Source: Bog-756 sp963734395 (lineage in GTDB: Bacteria; Actinomycetota; Acidimicrobiia; Acidimicrobiales; RAAP-2). Taken from it: a stretch of DNA of 64,000 nt. The translations under genes were made by a program, and so were the position numbers. Positions 27,698-37,730 of the stretch are shown in pieces. Positions within the stretch are counted from its first letter, which is position 1. Each line of letters starts with the position of its first letter. Below the pieces are notes generated by a model that was not told where the DNA came from, did no database searches, and saw only the letters and a program-made list of their open reading frames with translations. The DNA lies in contig CAVTGY010000002.1 in NCBI GenBank assembly GCA_963734395.1, forward strand, positions 992,001-1,056,000, in the 5' to 3' direction.

Positions 27698-28262
27698 GTG
27701 CGTGGTCCGGTAGTTGGAGTGGTTGCCGTCGCCGTCATGGCGAGCGCCGGGTGCGCCGGTGGCTCGAGCGCACCGGCCCCAAACGCAACCGGCAACGGGG
27801 TGAGCACTGCCGACGACCGTCGCGCCCCTTCCCGCCGGCAAGTATCCGTCGAAGATCTCGAAGATGGTATGTGCACATGAAGCGCAGGAGGACATCGCAT
27901 CGGCGTTGGGGGAGACGGCCTCGGTCTCCGATCCCACCTGGATCGATCACCTCTATTCCTGCCAGTACGGCTATCCGACCGGATCGATGGAGCTGTCGGT
28001 GAAGGAGCTCTCCAGCTGGGCCGAGACAACCGCCTACTACCAGCTGCTCGTCGATCAGCTGGGCAAGTCGAGAGATCTCGAGAATCTCGGACAGGGGGCG
28101 TTCCAGACCACCAACGGGTCGGTGGTCGTGCGCAAGGACTGGAAGGTGTTGCTGGTGAACATCGTCGGATTACCCGCACAGTTCGGCGTACCGCCGACGA
28201 GTTCAGCGGACGTGGCGGTCACCGTGGCCGACGTCATCCTCGGATGTTGGGACGGCGACTGA
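27698..28262 (+). CDS. Putative lipoprotein (one frameshift)
   Basis: A GTG at 27698 gives a signal sequence MRGPVVGVVAVAVMASAGC with a lipobox-like ASAGC. A Ser/Ala/Pro linker follows, then a frame change near 27830 in a C-rich stretch. The remainder reads LPAGKYPSKISKMVCAHEAQ and continues to VTVADVILGCWDGD. Two cysteines (MVCAHE, LYSCQYG) plus one near the end may pair in the mature domain. The product, about 180 residues, would be anchored to the outer face of the membrane. I do not recognise the domain. It starts 54 bp after the RNA methyltransferase on the same strand. Confidence 0.6.
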
Positions 28263-28334
28263 CCGTCTCCCCAGGTTACGTAGTGAGGCGGACCGGCGCA
28301 GCAATCGCCGCCGCAGCAGTTGCACGTGTGGGCT

Positions 28335-31009
28335 TCAGGGAATCGTGCGAGCGACGGCAAATGTGACCGGGGCGCGGCCGAATCGGGTCGTCACCCGGAA
28401 CAGCCACTGTCCAGGCGATAGAACCACGAATTCGGTGAAGTGGCCGGAGCTGACCTCGAGCTGGCGCAGGACCAGGGCGGGGCCACCGTCGACGGCCGCG
28501 GTGACAAGTGGGTGAACGGTAGCCAGCTGGGATCGGGTGCCGTCGAAGATCAGGTGGAACCGATTCACCCCGACTCCACCTGGCTCGAGATATGACTCCA
28601 CCGAACCACCGTGCGGCAGTCCCACCGTCGTCACCGATGGGATGGTGGGCAGTAGTGACTGTCCGCGGGCCGGTGACACGATCTGGCTGACCACGACCAG
28701 GCCGGCGAACAGGACGATCGGGATCGCAACCGACAGGGCCACCCCTCGCTTGCGGTGGCTGGACCGGGAGGAGCCCACGGCAGACAGGCCGTTGCGGCCG
28801 AGCTTCCTCAGTCGGAGGCTGTTGAGCACCACGATCACGCTGGACAATCCCATGGCCACCGCCGCCACCAGTGGGTCCAGGAGGCCGAATGCCGCCAACG
28901 GCAGGGCGGCGAGGTTGTAACCCATGGCCCATCCGAAGTTCTGCACGATGACCGCATAGGTGGCCTGGGCGACGCCGATGGCGGCCGGTACGCCTTGGAG
29001 ATCACTACCGAGCAGGGCGACACCACTGTTGGACAGCGCTGCCTCCGAGCCGCTCCCGATGGCGCATCCGACAGGAGCGGCGGCCAATGCCGGGGCGTCG
29101 TTCACCCCGTCTCCGACCATCACCACCGGTCGGGCGTCCTGGCCCATGGCCGTCAAGGCCGCCACCTTGCCCGCAGGGTCCAGCCCGCTTCGGGCGTCGG
29201 AAATGCCCAGCGCTGCCGCCACGGTTTGCACGGCCGGAGCACTGTCACCGCTGAGGATGGATGACGGAAGGCCCATCGAATCGAGGTGTTCGATCGCCGA
29301 CTTTGCTTCGGGGCGCAGCGGCGTGGTCACCGCGATGGCCCCGACGATCTGGCTGTCACGTTCGACCACCACCACCGTCTCGCCGCGTCGGTACCGCTCG
29401 GACACCGCGTCCTCCATCGACGGCGGAAGACGGCTGGGGACCAGGTGACTGACCTGTATTCGCCGGCCGTCGAGCGTCCCCAGCACCCCCACGCCGGGAA
29501 GGGAACGGACACCGGTTGCCCGGAGCTCCGATCGGGTCGCGCCGGTGATCGCGGTGGCGATGGGGTGGTCGCTCTCGGCCTCGACCGCAGCAGCCAACGC
29601 CAGTACCTCTTCTTCGGAAAGGACTGGACCTGCGATCACCGAGGAGACCTCGGCATGCCGTTCGGTCAGCGTGCCGGTCTTGTCGAAGACCACCCCTTCG
29701 ACCTTTGCCAGCCGCTCGAGCACGTCGCCGCTGCGGATGAAGATGCCCACTGCCGCGGCCCGGCCGCATCCCACCATCATCGCCACCGGCGCGGCCAGAC
29801 CCATGGCGCACGGACAGGCAACCAACAGGACGGCCAGGCCGCTGAGGACCGCCTTGCCCAGGTTGTCGGCGACGAGCCACCAGGCAACAAAGGTCACCCC
29901 AGCCCCGATCAGGACCGCGGGAACGAAGATGCTGCTGATCCGATCGGCGATGCGCTGCAAGGGGGCCTTGTCCCGCTGGGCATCCTCCACCAGGCGCTGC
30001 AGGCGGGCCAGGACCGATTCGGCCGCCACCGCCTCGACCCGGACCACCAACACGCCATTCGCCGTTTCGGGTGCCCCCGGTTACCCGGGCTGCCGGGCCC
30101 GCGGTCCACCGGAAGCGGCTCGCCGGTGAGCATCGACTCGTCCACCGACGACCATCCCGCAACCACCGACCCGTCGAGGGGCAGTGCCTCACCGGCGGCG
30201 CACCCGGACCAGGGCACCCACCGGGACACTCTCGGGAGAGACCAGCACCCCCTCGTCGTCGAGGTCGGCGATCACCCGTGCCGTCGGCGGTCGCAGGGAC
30301 AGGAGCGAGTGCATGGCCTGGGAGGCCCGGGCCCGCGCCCTGGCCTCGACGGCCCGTCCGGTCACCAGGATGGCCACGATGAGCGGGGCCATCACCCCGT
30401 GGAGGCGGGCGGCGAACGCGCCGCTGCCTCCCAGATGCAGATGGCGCCCGCCAAGGGCGATGGCCTCGACGGCACTGACCGCCAGCGCGGCCATGGTTCC
30501 CAACGCGATCAGGGTGTCCATGCTGGTGGCGCCGTGTCGGAGCAGCCGGACGCTGTTGCGCAGGAACGGCCAACCACCGGCGATCTCGACCAGAACGGCG
30601 AGCAGCAACACCGTCCATCCGGTGGCCGCCGTTTCCGGCGCCGCCAACGCCACCACCAGTGCGGCAATGGCCAGCGGCCACGAGATCATCGCCCGGGTTC
30701 CCCAGTGGTCGCTGTCCTCTTCCTGTCGTTCTGCCGGTGCGTCGGCGGGGGAGGCGCTATAGCCGATGTCGGCCACCGCGCCGCACAACTCCTCGGTGGT
30801 CAGCGCTTCCGGGGTCGTAGGAGACGAAGGCACGAGTGGTGGCCAGATTGACCGAAGCGCTGGCCACGGCCGGCAGCCGGATCCAACGACCGCTGGATTC
30901 GGGTGGCGCATGCGCTGCAGTGCATGCCTCCCAACACCAGTTCGGTGGTGGTGACGGTCGGTTCGTCCTGTTCGGAGAGGTCGGGCGACTCCGCATGGGC
31001 CGTGAGCAT
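28335..31009 (-). CDS. copA: Copper-type P1B ATPase with C-terminal YtkA/CopC-like extension
   Basis: About 890 residues in several frames. An N-terminal HMA domain (LGGMHCSACATRIQRSL) is followed by six or more membrane helices, TGEPLPVD, the CPC motif ACPCAMGLAAP, the phosphorylation site FDKTGTLTE, and GDGVNDAPAL. CPC plus HMA indicate Cu(I) export. After the last two helices the frame continues without a break for about 150 residues: an extra helix VALSVAIPIVLFAGLVVVSQ and a beta-rich outer domain (GVGVNRFHLIFDGTRSQLAT, SPGQWLFRVTTRFG) resembling YtkA/CopC-type copper proteins. Frame changes lie near 30880-30840, 30200 and 30080. The copZ-like gene precedes it by 10 bp. Confidence 0.85.
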
Positions 31010-31019
31010 CGGCGGGGTC

Positions 31020-31349
31020 CTACACGACCGGCGTCGCCGAGTACCCGGCTTCGGCGACGGCCGCCACCAGCGCGTCCAGGTCGACCAGCGACGGGTCGTA
31101 GTCGACGATTGCACGCGCCGACTCGAGATCGACCGATGCACCGAGGACCCCGGCCTGATCGGCGAGGCACTCCTCGATGAGGGCGACACAGGCACCACAA
31201 TGCATCCCCGCAACCGCCAACTCGACGGTGGCCGGGTGATCGGCCGCCCCGTGGCCGGTCAGTGCTCCCCGCGACCGCTGTGGGGAGGTGGAGTCCATCG
31301 CAACCAGCGTAATTGCTTGGGGGGCGGTCTCGGGTATCACCACAGGCAT
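31020..31349 (-). CDS. copZ: CopZ-like heavy-metal-associated (HMA) chaperone
   Basis: An intact 109-residue protein. A 40-residue leader is followed by one HMA fold: VELAVAGMHCGACVALIEEC carries the Cu(I)-binding MxCxxC (MHCGAC), then SVDLESARAIVDYDPSLVDL and VAAVAEAGYSATPVV. It probably passes Cu(I) to the HMA domain of the ATPase encoded 10 bp downstream. Starts at 31349 and 31298 (MDSTSPQRS) are both possible; the latter gives a more usual length for CopZ. It lies 19 bp after the luciferase-like gene on the same strand. Confidence 0.85.
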   Translation of the reverse strand: MPVVIPETAPQAITLVAMDSTSPQRSRGALTGHGAADHPATVELAVAGMHCGACVALIEECLADQAGVLGASVDLESARAIVDYDPSLVDLDALVAAVAEAGYSATPVV

Positions 31350-31368
31350 ACCCTTCAGCGGGCCACGC

Positions 31369-32730
31369 TCATCCGTCCACCAGGCGTTGGAACTCTTCGT
31401 CGTTCACCCCGGTGGCCCGTTTGTCGGCCAGCGTCTCGAGCCACTGTTTGCCCGGTTCGCCGGCCGCCGCGTCGATCATCTGCTTGGGAATGGCCCGGAT
31501 CACGTATTCGGGCGGCATCACCGGGTCGTGGCGCTGTCGCCGGGCGAGGGCCTGTTCCACCACCGGTTCCCACTTGGCCGCCCTGGCTTTGCCACCCGCC
31601 TCGTCGCGCTCGATGAATTCGGGGAGCACCTGGGCTCCAAACAGCTCGATCGACTCCATGATGTGCTCATGCCGATTATGCCCGGACTGCATGACGAAGA
31701 TGAGCTGGTCGACGCCCGCCTCTTCGTAGCGCCTCAGGAACTCGCGGAGCTGTGCCGGTGTGCCGACCGCCCCGCGCAGACCGGTGTGGTCGCCGGCCGC
31801 TGCCTTCGCTCCCAGGGTCTCCCTTTGCGCGGCCAGGGCGGCCTCGGGGGAGTAACCGGTCTTGCCACGACGCTGGAGGAACTCGTCCCAGACATTGGTT
31901 GTGGCCGGCACATGTTCTCCGAACACGTAGTAGTGGGCGAGCGAATACCCGAAGAAGTTGGCCCCCTCGAGCCCTCGGGCCAAGGCGTCCTCTTCGCTGG
32001 GGGCGCACATCATGGAGGTGACACAGGCCACCTGGGGATTGACCGACAGGCCCACGGGGACGCACCGGTCGCGGAGCGTTATCTCGTAGTCGTCAACCCA
32101 TTGCTTGGCATCCTCGGGCTCGACGAAGGCGAAACTGAGGGCGCCGATTCCTTTCTCTGCCGCGAGCAGGATCGTGTCCCTTCGGCTGCACGCCACCCAC
32201 AGAGGGGGATGCGGCTTCTGTACCGGCTTGGGCACCACGTTGCGGGGTGGCATGCTGACGAACCTGCCCTCGACGCCGCCGAAGGGAACCTCGGTCATGC
32301 ACCGGATGGCAACTTCGAGTCCTTCCAGCCACGCTTCTCGCTTGGTCTCGCGGTCGACGCCGAATCCGGCCAGCTCGGCGTCGGAGGCCGATTCGCCGGT
32401 TCCGAACTCGACCCGCCCGTTGGAGACCAGGTCGAGCATGGCGATCCGCTCCGCGACACGAGCGGGGTGGTTGTAACCCGGGGCGGTCTGGACGACGCCG
32501 TGACCGATGCGCATGCGCTTCGTGCGCTGACTGGCCGCGGCCAGAAAGACCTCCGGTGCGCTGGAGTGCGAGTACTCCTCCAGAAAGTGGTGCTCCACCT
32601 CCCAGAGGTACTGGATCCCGAGACGGTCGGCCAGTTCGATCTGGTCAAGGGCATCGGCGATCAGCTGTTGCTCGCTAGTGTCGCTCCACGGCCTTGGAAG
32701 TTGGTGCTCGTAGAAGATACCGAACTTCAC
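31369..32730 (-). CDS. Luciferase-like flavin-dependent monooxygenase (LLM class)
   Basis: An intact 453-residue member closer to true bacterial-luciferase-type monooxygenases than the two shorter LLM proteins. N-terminus MKFGIFYEHQLPRPWSDTSE; then YLWEVEHHFLEEYSHSSAPE (the WxxEHHF motif of luciferase A), RIGHGVVQTAPGYNHPARVA, GRVEFGTGESASDAELAGFG and LWVACSRRDTILLAAEKGIG. The start is GTG 32730 with AAGGAG seven bases upstream. It needs reduced FMN or F420H2 from a partner. It lies 62 bp after a ferritin-like gene on the same strand, so joint function is possible. Substrate unknown. Confidence 0.87.
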   Translation of the reverse strand: MKFGIFYEHQLPRPWSDTSEQQLIADALDQIELADRLGIQYLWEVEHHFLEEYSHSSAPEVFLAAASQRTKRMRIGHGVVQTAPGYNHPARVAERIAMLDLVSNGRVEFGTGESASDAELAGFGVDRETKREAWLEGLEVAIRCMTEVPFGGVEGRFVSMPPRNVVPKPVQKPHPPLWVACSRRDTILLAAEKGIGALSFAFVEPEDAKQWVDDYEITLRDRCVPVGLSVNPQVACVTSMMCAPSEEDALARGLEGANFFGYSLAHYYVFGEHVPATTNVWDEFLQRRGKTGYSPEAALAAQRETLGAKAAAGDHTGLRGAVGTPAQLREFLRRYEEAGVDQLIFVMQSGHNRHEHIMESIELFGAQVLPEFIERDEAGGKARAAKWEPVVEQALARRQRHDPVMPPEYVIRAIPKQMIDAAAGEPGKQWLETLADKRATGVNDEEFQRLVDG

Positions 32731-32792
32731 CGTCGGCTCCTTATGCGTCGGGATGGGGTCGGTCCGGCTGTGGGCCGAACCGAGCGAGGTAC

Positions 32793-33913
32793 TCAGCCAA
32801 GCAGGGAGACGGCGTCCCGGTCCACTACTGTGCCGTCTTCGTTACGCACCACCGATCCCAACGCCAGCATCTCGTCCATGAGGTCGTCGCCGTCCGGTCG
32901 ACCGGCTAGGGCGTGGTCGATCTCCCCGATGGTGAAGTTGAGGTTCTCCTGCCGCCGGAGCATGACCGAGTCACTGAAGGGCGCGGTTCCACAACAGGCC
33001 GATCATCTCCTTGCCCGGGTGACGTCGGCCGCTCGACCCGACCCAGGTCCGATCGCGCATCTCCGACAGCGCAGTCCGGAGCCAGGCGACGTGCGGTGTC
33101 TCGTCTGAGCGGATGTAGGAGACGATGGCGGCGGCGGCTCCCTCGCCGGCCACCAACGAGCCATCTCCCAACACCGCCTCGGCCCAGGCAAAGCCGTGGA
33201 AGGCGGAGATTTCGATCAGGAGGAGGCCGATCATCCTGCTGACCACCGCCTCCAGGGCGAAGTCGATGTCATCGGGCAGGGCTCGTTCGGAGATTGCTGT
33301 TCGCCGCATCTGATCGAGCTGGGCCGACGATTTGGGCTTCGGATCGATGCCCATCCGCTGCATCATCCGCGTCCTGCATGTCTTCGGTCGTCGGATGTTC
33401 GAAGGCGATGTCCCGGGCCACGAACCACATTTGGTCGTGGCCGGCGAGGTCCCCGAACCCGGCCTCATCGCGGGCGTGGGCCTCGAAGAGCCCGCCACCG
33501 ATGTGGGCAATGGCCGTTCCGGCGATCTCCTCGTCGAAGCACCGGGAGAACTCGGGGATGGGCAGCGACCGCAACATGCCACCGAATCCCTCGACGACGC
33601 CGATCCGGGTGAGGGCGGCAATGGTCGGTCCGGGGACGCCGTGGCGGAGGAGGAACTTCGACTGCTCGACGTTGGGGAAGTTCTTGGGCCAGGTGTCGAG
33701 GGGTACGTCGAGGATGGGAGTGGAGAACTGGGCCTGCCTCTGCTCCTCCCAGGCGTTGATGGCGGGCCACCGGTACTTGGTCCGCGGAGAGACATAGTGG
33801 CCCTGTTGGTCGAAACCACCGTGGCATCGCACTCCATCGGCGATCAGAGGCTCGGCGATGTCGTGATCGGCCAGCAATTCCGACGCCGTGAACTCGGTTT
33901 GCATCGTGCCCAT
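32793..33913 (-). CDS. Ferritin-like, possibly di-iron, protein (two frameshifts)
   Basis: About 373 residues reconstructed from three frames, start ATG 33913 (MGTMQTEFTASELLADHDIA). The middle contains FARDIAFEHPTTEDMQDADD. The C-terminal helical bundle has LLLIEISAFHGFAWAEAVLG and IRSDETPHVAWLRTALSEMR. The E...H and E-x-x-H spacing suggests a ferritin-like four-helix bundle binding two metals. The tail continues after a frame change near 32975 (LRRQENLNFTIGEIDHALAG) to a stop at 32793. The other frame change is near 33375. The exact function is unknown. It lies directly upstream of the luciferase-like monooxygenase. Confidence 0.55.
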
Positions 33914-34022
33914 AGACGGTTCCCCCGGTCGAACCGGTGCGCGCAACGGTGACCACGAGTGTAGGGGGAGTTGTCCTCGCCCCGATTTTTCGTCGGATCA
34001 GGTCATCGCCGCGGTCAATTCG

Positions 34023-36402
34023 TTATTCGGCAATGACCGACTCGGCGGCCTCGCGATCGAGCGGCCTGGCCATCAGGAACCCCTGGCCCTGGTCACAGCC
34101 GAGGTCGACCAACCGGTGGAGCTGGCTCTGGTGCTCGATACCCTCGGCGATGACGTCCAGTCCGAGGCTTTGTGCCAATCCGATGATGGCGGTCACCAGC
34201 GCCGAGCTGGCCGGATCGGTGTTCACCAGAGGGTCGATGAACGACTTGTCGATCTTCAGGACGTCGACCGGGAATCGTTGCAGATGGCTGAGGGAGGAGT
34301 ATCCGGTCCCGAAGTCGTCGACCGCGATCCGGATGCCGGTCTCTCTGAGTTGGGCGAGGGCTTCGGCCGCCTGCTCGGGGTCCTCCATGAGGACACTCTC
34401 GGTGATCTCGAGGATCAGCCGACGGGGATCGATCCCACTCAGCGACAGCGCAGTTTCGACCTCGTCGGCCAAGTGAGGGGAGATCAGCTGGCGTCGCGAG
34501 AGATTTACCGACAGGTCGAGTTCCTGGTTGGTCTCCCGGCTCCATGCCGCCAGCTGTTCGCACGCCTCGACCAGCACCCACCGTCCGAGCGGAACGATGA
34601 ATCCGGTCTCCTCGGCGATGGGGATGAATCGGAGGGGCGCGACCACTCCGAGGCTGGGATGACTCCATCGGACCAGTGCTTCGAATCCGGTGAGTCGATT
34701 GTCGGAGAGTGAGACGATCGGCTGATACTGCAGGAAGAATTCGGAGCGGCCGAGCGCCCAGCGGAAACCGTTGGTCAGATCGAGCCGCTCGAGCATTCGA
34801 GAACGCATGGACGATTGGAAGACCTCGACCCGGTTCTTGCCCTTGTTCCTTGGCCTCGTACATGGCCGAGTCCGCCTCGCTGAGCAGCTGCTCTGTCGTC
34901 TTGCCCGGTTCGGCAAACGCCACGCCGACACTGATGGACAACCCCACCTGGTTGCCTTCGAAGTCGGGCGCATTTCGAAGAACGTTGACGATGCGGTGGG
35001 CAAAATCGACGACAGTCTCCGGCCGCTCCACGTCGACCATCAACACCGCGAATTCATCGCCGCCCAGGCGCGCGACGGTGTCGTTGGGACGTACGATCGA
35101 CGAGAGGAGCCGGCTGGCTCTGATCAGGACGGAGTCACCGACATGGTGACCGAGAGTGTCGTTGACCGTCTTGAACCCGTCGAGGTCGCCGAAGCACAAT
35201 GCCACCGTCCTGCCTGTGCGGGGCGCGGAAGTCAGCGCATGCTCCACCCGGTCGTGCAGGAGAGCCCGGTTGGCCAGCCCGGTGAGCTCGTCGTGGAAGG
35301 CCAGATGCCGCAGATCGCCCTCGAGGGCATCACGTTTCCGGTGGGATGCCTCCAGTGCACGTGCGTGTTCGGCGATCTCGCGGGTCTGCCCGGTGATCTG
35401 TTCGATGAGCCACATCATTCGCAGAAAGATCAGCGCATAGACCGCCACGCACAACCCCGCCATCACCGGAACATTGAGATCCAGCTTGTACTCGCTGGCC
35501 ACCAGCAGGATGGTCGGGGGGATGAACCCGGCGAATGCCACGATCGGGATGCGACGGGTGCCATTTGTTTCCGCGCGATAGACGCTGGGTACCAGCTTCT
35601 CCGGCGCGGGGGGTGTTTGGCCGATCGATGGGTGCAGTGCAGCCACTCCGATCAGGACATAGGTGGTGAGGAAGAGGCCATCGACGAGATTGCCGGTGTG
35701 GTACTGGTGGTGCAGCACCAGCAGGTCGTAGACGAAATCGGCCAGGAACAGGCAGATCAGTGAGGCCGCCAGCAACTTGCGGAATGTCTGATTGGTGGAA
35801 CCGAACAGGAACGAGCGGAAGACGACGAAGACAAGGGCAATGTCGATGATCGGATAGGCGAGGACCACCAGCTTCCCGAAGACGGTCAGGGACGGGTCGT
35901 GGACGTAGGAATTCATCAAGAACTCCCACGAGATGGCCAGTGCGCCGAGGGCGACGATGGCGGCATCCGTGTAGTCCTCGCGCCGAGCGGCGTGGTTCGG
36001 GTTTCGAGTGAGCCTGAGGACACCGGCGAAGATGAACGGGTACCCGGCCAGGTAGAAGGCGTCGGCGACCGACGGGACCGGCACCGCCAGATGGAGGATC
36101 TGGTGGTAGATGGTCTCGGTGGCATCGCCGAGGGTGAAGCAGGTTCCTCCAAGGGCAATGAGGAACCAGCTCAGCCGATCGTGGGGATGGTGCAGGCGAA
36201 TGCCGACCAGGATGCAGACCACCGAGGCTACGCCGACGAACTGGTACATGGCGTTCTGACTGGTCGGACCGGGAAGCGCGAAGTACCCGGCGACCATGCA
36301 AATGCCGCCGATCAGGATGTACTTCCACAGATGGTCTCTCACTCCGGGATTCCTCTCGGCGGGCGGTAGTCCCTCTTCTATCGGCGCAGAGGTCTGCTTC
36401 AT
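34023..36402 (-). CDS. Multi-pass membrane GGDEF-EAL protein (one frameshift)
   Basis: About 793 residues. Residues 25-330 hold nine or ten hydrophobic helices (for example YILIGGICMVAGYFALPGPT, LSWFLIALGGTCFTLGDATE). A short coiled coil AEHARALEASHRKRDALEGD leads to GGDEF with RPNDTVARLGGDEFAVLM (intact active site and I-site). After a frame change near 34850 comes an EAL domain: GFEALVRWSHP, LEITESVLMEDPEQAAEALA, VDDFGTGYSSLSHLQRFPVD and LKIDKSFI. Catalytic acidic residues appear intact in both domains. It probably controls c-di-GMP in response to a membrane-level signal. It is divergent from the DinB-type gene at 36514. Confidence 0.86.
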
Positions 36403-36513
36403 TGAGTCCCACGTGACAAAAGACCAGTTGGATCAGTGGGTTTGGCACTGGGGACGGTGCCCGGAGGAGCCTCCGGTGGAGGATCCCGACCGGCCCGCTA
36501 CGGTAGGCACTCG

Positions 36514-37337
36514 GTGCCGACGCTCGTTGACAAGCCTGAGACCGTTGACCTCCTCCGCAGCCAGTTTCGGGCCATCGCCGCCCTGTGCTCGGATCTGACC
36601 GAGGACCAATGGGATCAACCCACCTGCCTACCTGGGTGGACGGTTCGAGATGTGCTCAGTCACATCATTGGTGCGGAGGCGATGTTGCTGGGTGAGCCGG
36701 CTCCGGTCGCCGACATCTCCGGTCTCCAGCACATGAAGAATCCCATTGCCGAAGCCAATGAGCATTGGGTCCAATCGATGCGGGACCAGTCTGGGGATCA
36801 GATGCGAGCTCGCTTCGCCGAGGTGACCGCCCGACGGCTCGCAGCCCTCGATCTGATGACCCAGGCCGACTTCGATGCGCCCTCGTGGACGCCGGCGGGC
36901 CGGGATGAGACCTATGGCCGGTTCATGAGGATCCGGCACTACGACTGCTTCATGCACGAGCACGACATACGCGACGCAGTCGGGGCGCCTCCGAGGGTCG
37001 ATCCGGCTGATCTGCGTTCCGCCACGGACGAGGTGGCCACCGGGCTCGGCTATATCGTCGGGCGTCGGGCCGGCATGCCCGACGGCTCACGGGTGCGATT
37101 CGATCTGACCGGCCCGGTGAACCGCACCTATCTGGTCAGTGTCGAGGGCCGGGCATCGCGCTGGTCGAGTCGTTCGACGGCGATCCGACCGTCGTTCTCG
37201 AGCTACCGCTCATGCTGTTCCTCCGGCTGACCGGAGGTCGCCATGACAGAGCTCCGGGCCGTCCAGGGGACGTCGTGATCTCCGGCGACCGGCAGTTGGG
37301 CGAACAGCTGCTCGCCAACCTGGCCTTCACCATCTAG
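36514..37337 (+). CDS. Maleylpyruvate isomerase-type, mycothiol-dependent DinB-fold protein
   Basis: About 274 residues, GTG start (VPTLVDKPETVDLLRSQFRA). The DinB/MDMPI N-terminal bundle is clear: LTEDQWDQPTCLPGWTVRDV then LSHIIGAEAMLLG, and HYDCFMHEHDIRDAVGAPPR, with the His residues that bind the metal. The C-terminal domain continues after a frame change near 37150 (LVESFDGDPTVVLELPLMLF, ending LGEQLLANLAFTI). Family members transfer or isomerise with mycothiol as cofactor. The stop TAG lies inside the first copy of a 16-bp direct repeat. Substrate unknown. Confidence 0.8.
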
Positions 37338-37367
37338 TTGCACTGACGCCGTAGTTGCACTGACGCC
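37335..37367. repeat. 16-bp direct repeat, two copies
   Basis: TAGTTGCACTGACGCC occurs at 37335-37350 and 37352-37367, one base apart. The first copy begins with the stop codon of the DinB-type gene. It opens the non-coding region before the transposase. Confidence 0.9.
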
Positions 37368-37430
37368 CGATGCGTGGCGCCCGGTGCCTGTGGCCCGCGG
37401 TGCCCTAGGTTGTGTAGTCCTCGCGTCCGG

Positions 37431-37461
37431 CACGAGGGCACGAGGGCACGAGGGCACGAGG
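37431..37461. repeat. 8-bp tandem repeat, about four copies
   Basis: CACGAGGG is repeated three times, followed by a fourth copy lacking its last base. It is a simple slippage-prone repeat in the same non-coding region. Confidence 0.85.
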
Positions 37462-37504
37462 CTGTCTTTCCCGGTGAATTCGTTTTCGCGGAGATCGGGG
37501 TAAT

Positions 37505-37555
37505 TATCATCTGTAGCCGATAATCTGATCCGACGGTATCGTTTGTAGGCGATAA
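37505..37555. promoter_or_regulatory. Two phased operator-like sites
   Basis: TATCATCTGTAGCCGATAA (37505-37523) and TATCGTTTGTAGGCGATAA (37537-37555) match at 15 of 19 bases. The first sits in ATTATC-N10-GATAAT; the second has TATCG-N8-CGATA. Their 32-bp spacing is close to three helical turns. They lie in the AT-rich patch and could bind a dimeric regulator; which gene they serve is unclear. Confidence 0.4.
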
Positions 37556-37730
37556 ATTGGTCATTTTTTCGAAATGAGGGCGCGCGAATAGGCGCAGGTC
37601 AGGCGGCCCCCGCCACCAGGGGGAGAGATCTTCTGGGCATCAAAAGAAACATCCACCGGTCGTGGTGGTGGCCCCAAGAGACTGGGGTTCTCGCCCAACG
37701 CACCAACGACCAAGTGGAGGTTCCAGAATT

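Larger units (their letters stand above)
37338..37730. other. Non-coding region before the transposase, with repeats and low-GC patch
   Basis: No convincing gene is visible. In order it holds the second copy of a 16-bp direct repeat, an 8-bp tandem repeat, a notably AT-rich patch (about 37465-37590) containing two similar imperfect palindromes 32 bp apart, a CATTT-TTTCG-AAATG hairpin, and the leader of an IS5-type transposase. The left end of the IS must lie here, but I could not find matching terminal inverted repeats. Confidence 0.6.

Noticed and set aside
29286..30851. A 521-codon plus-strand frame opposite copA
   Set aside because: Antisense to unmistakable P-type ATPase motifs; its product is His/Gln/Arg-rich with no domain.
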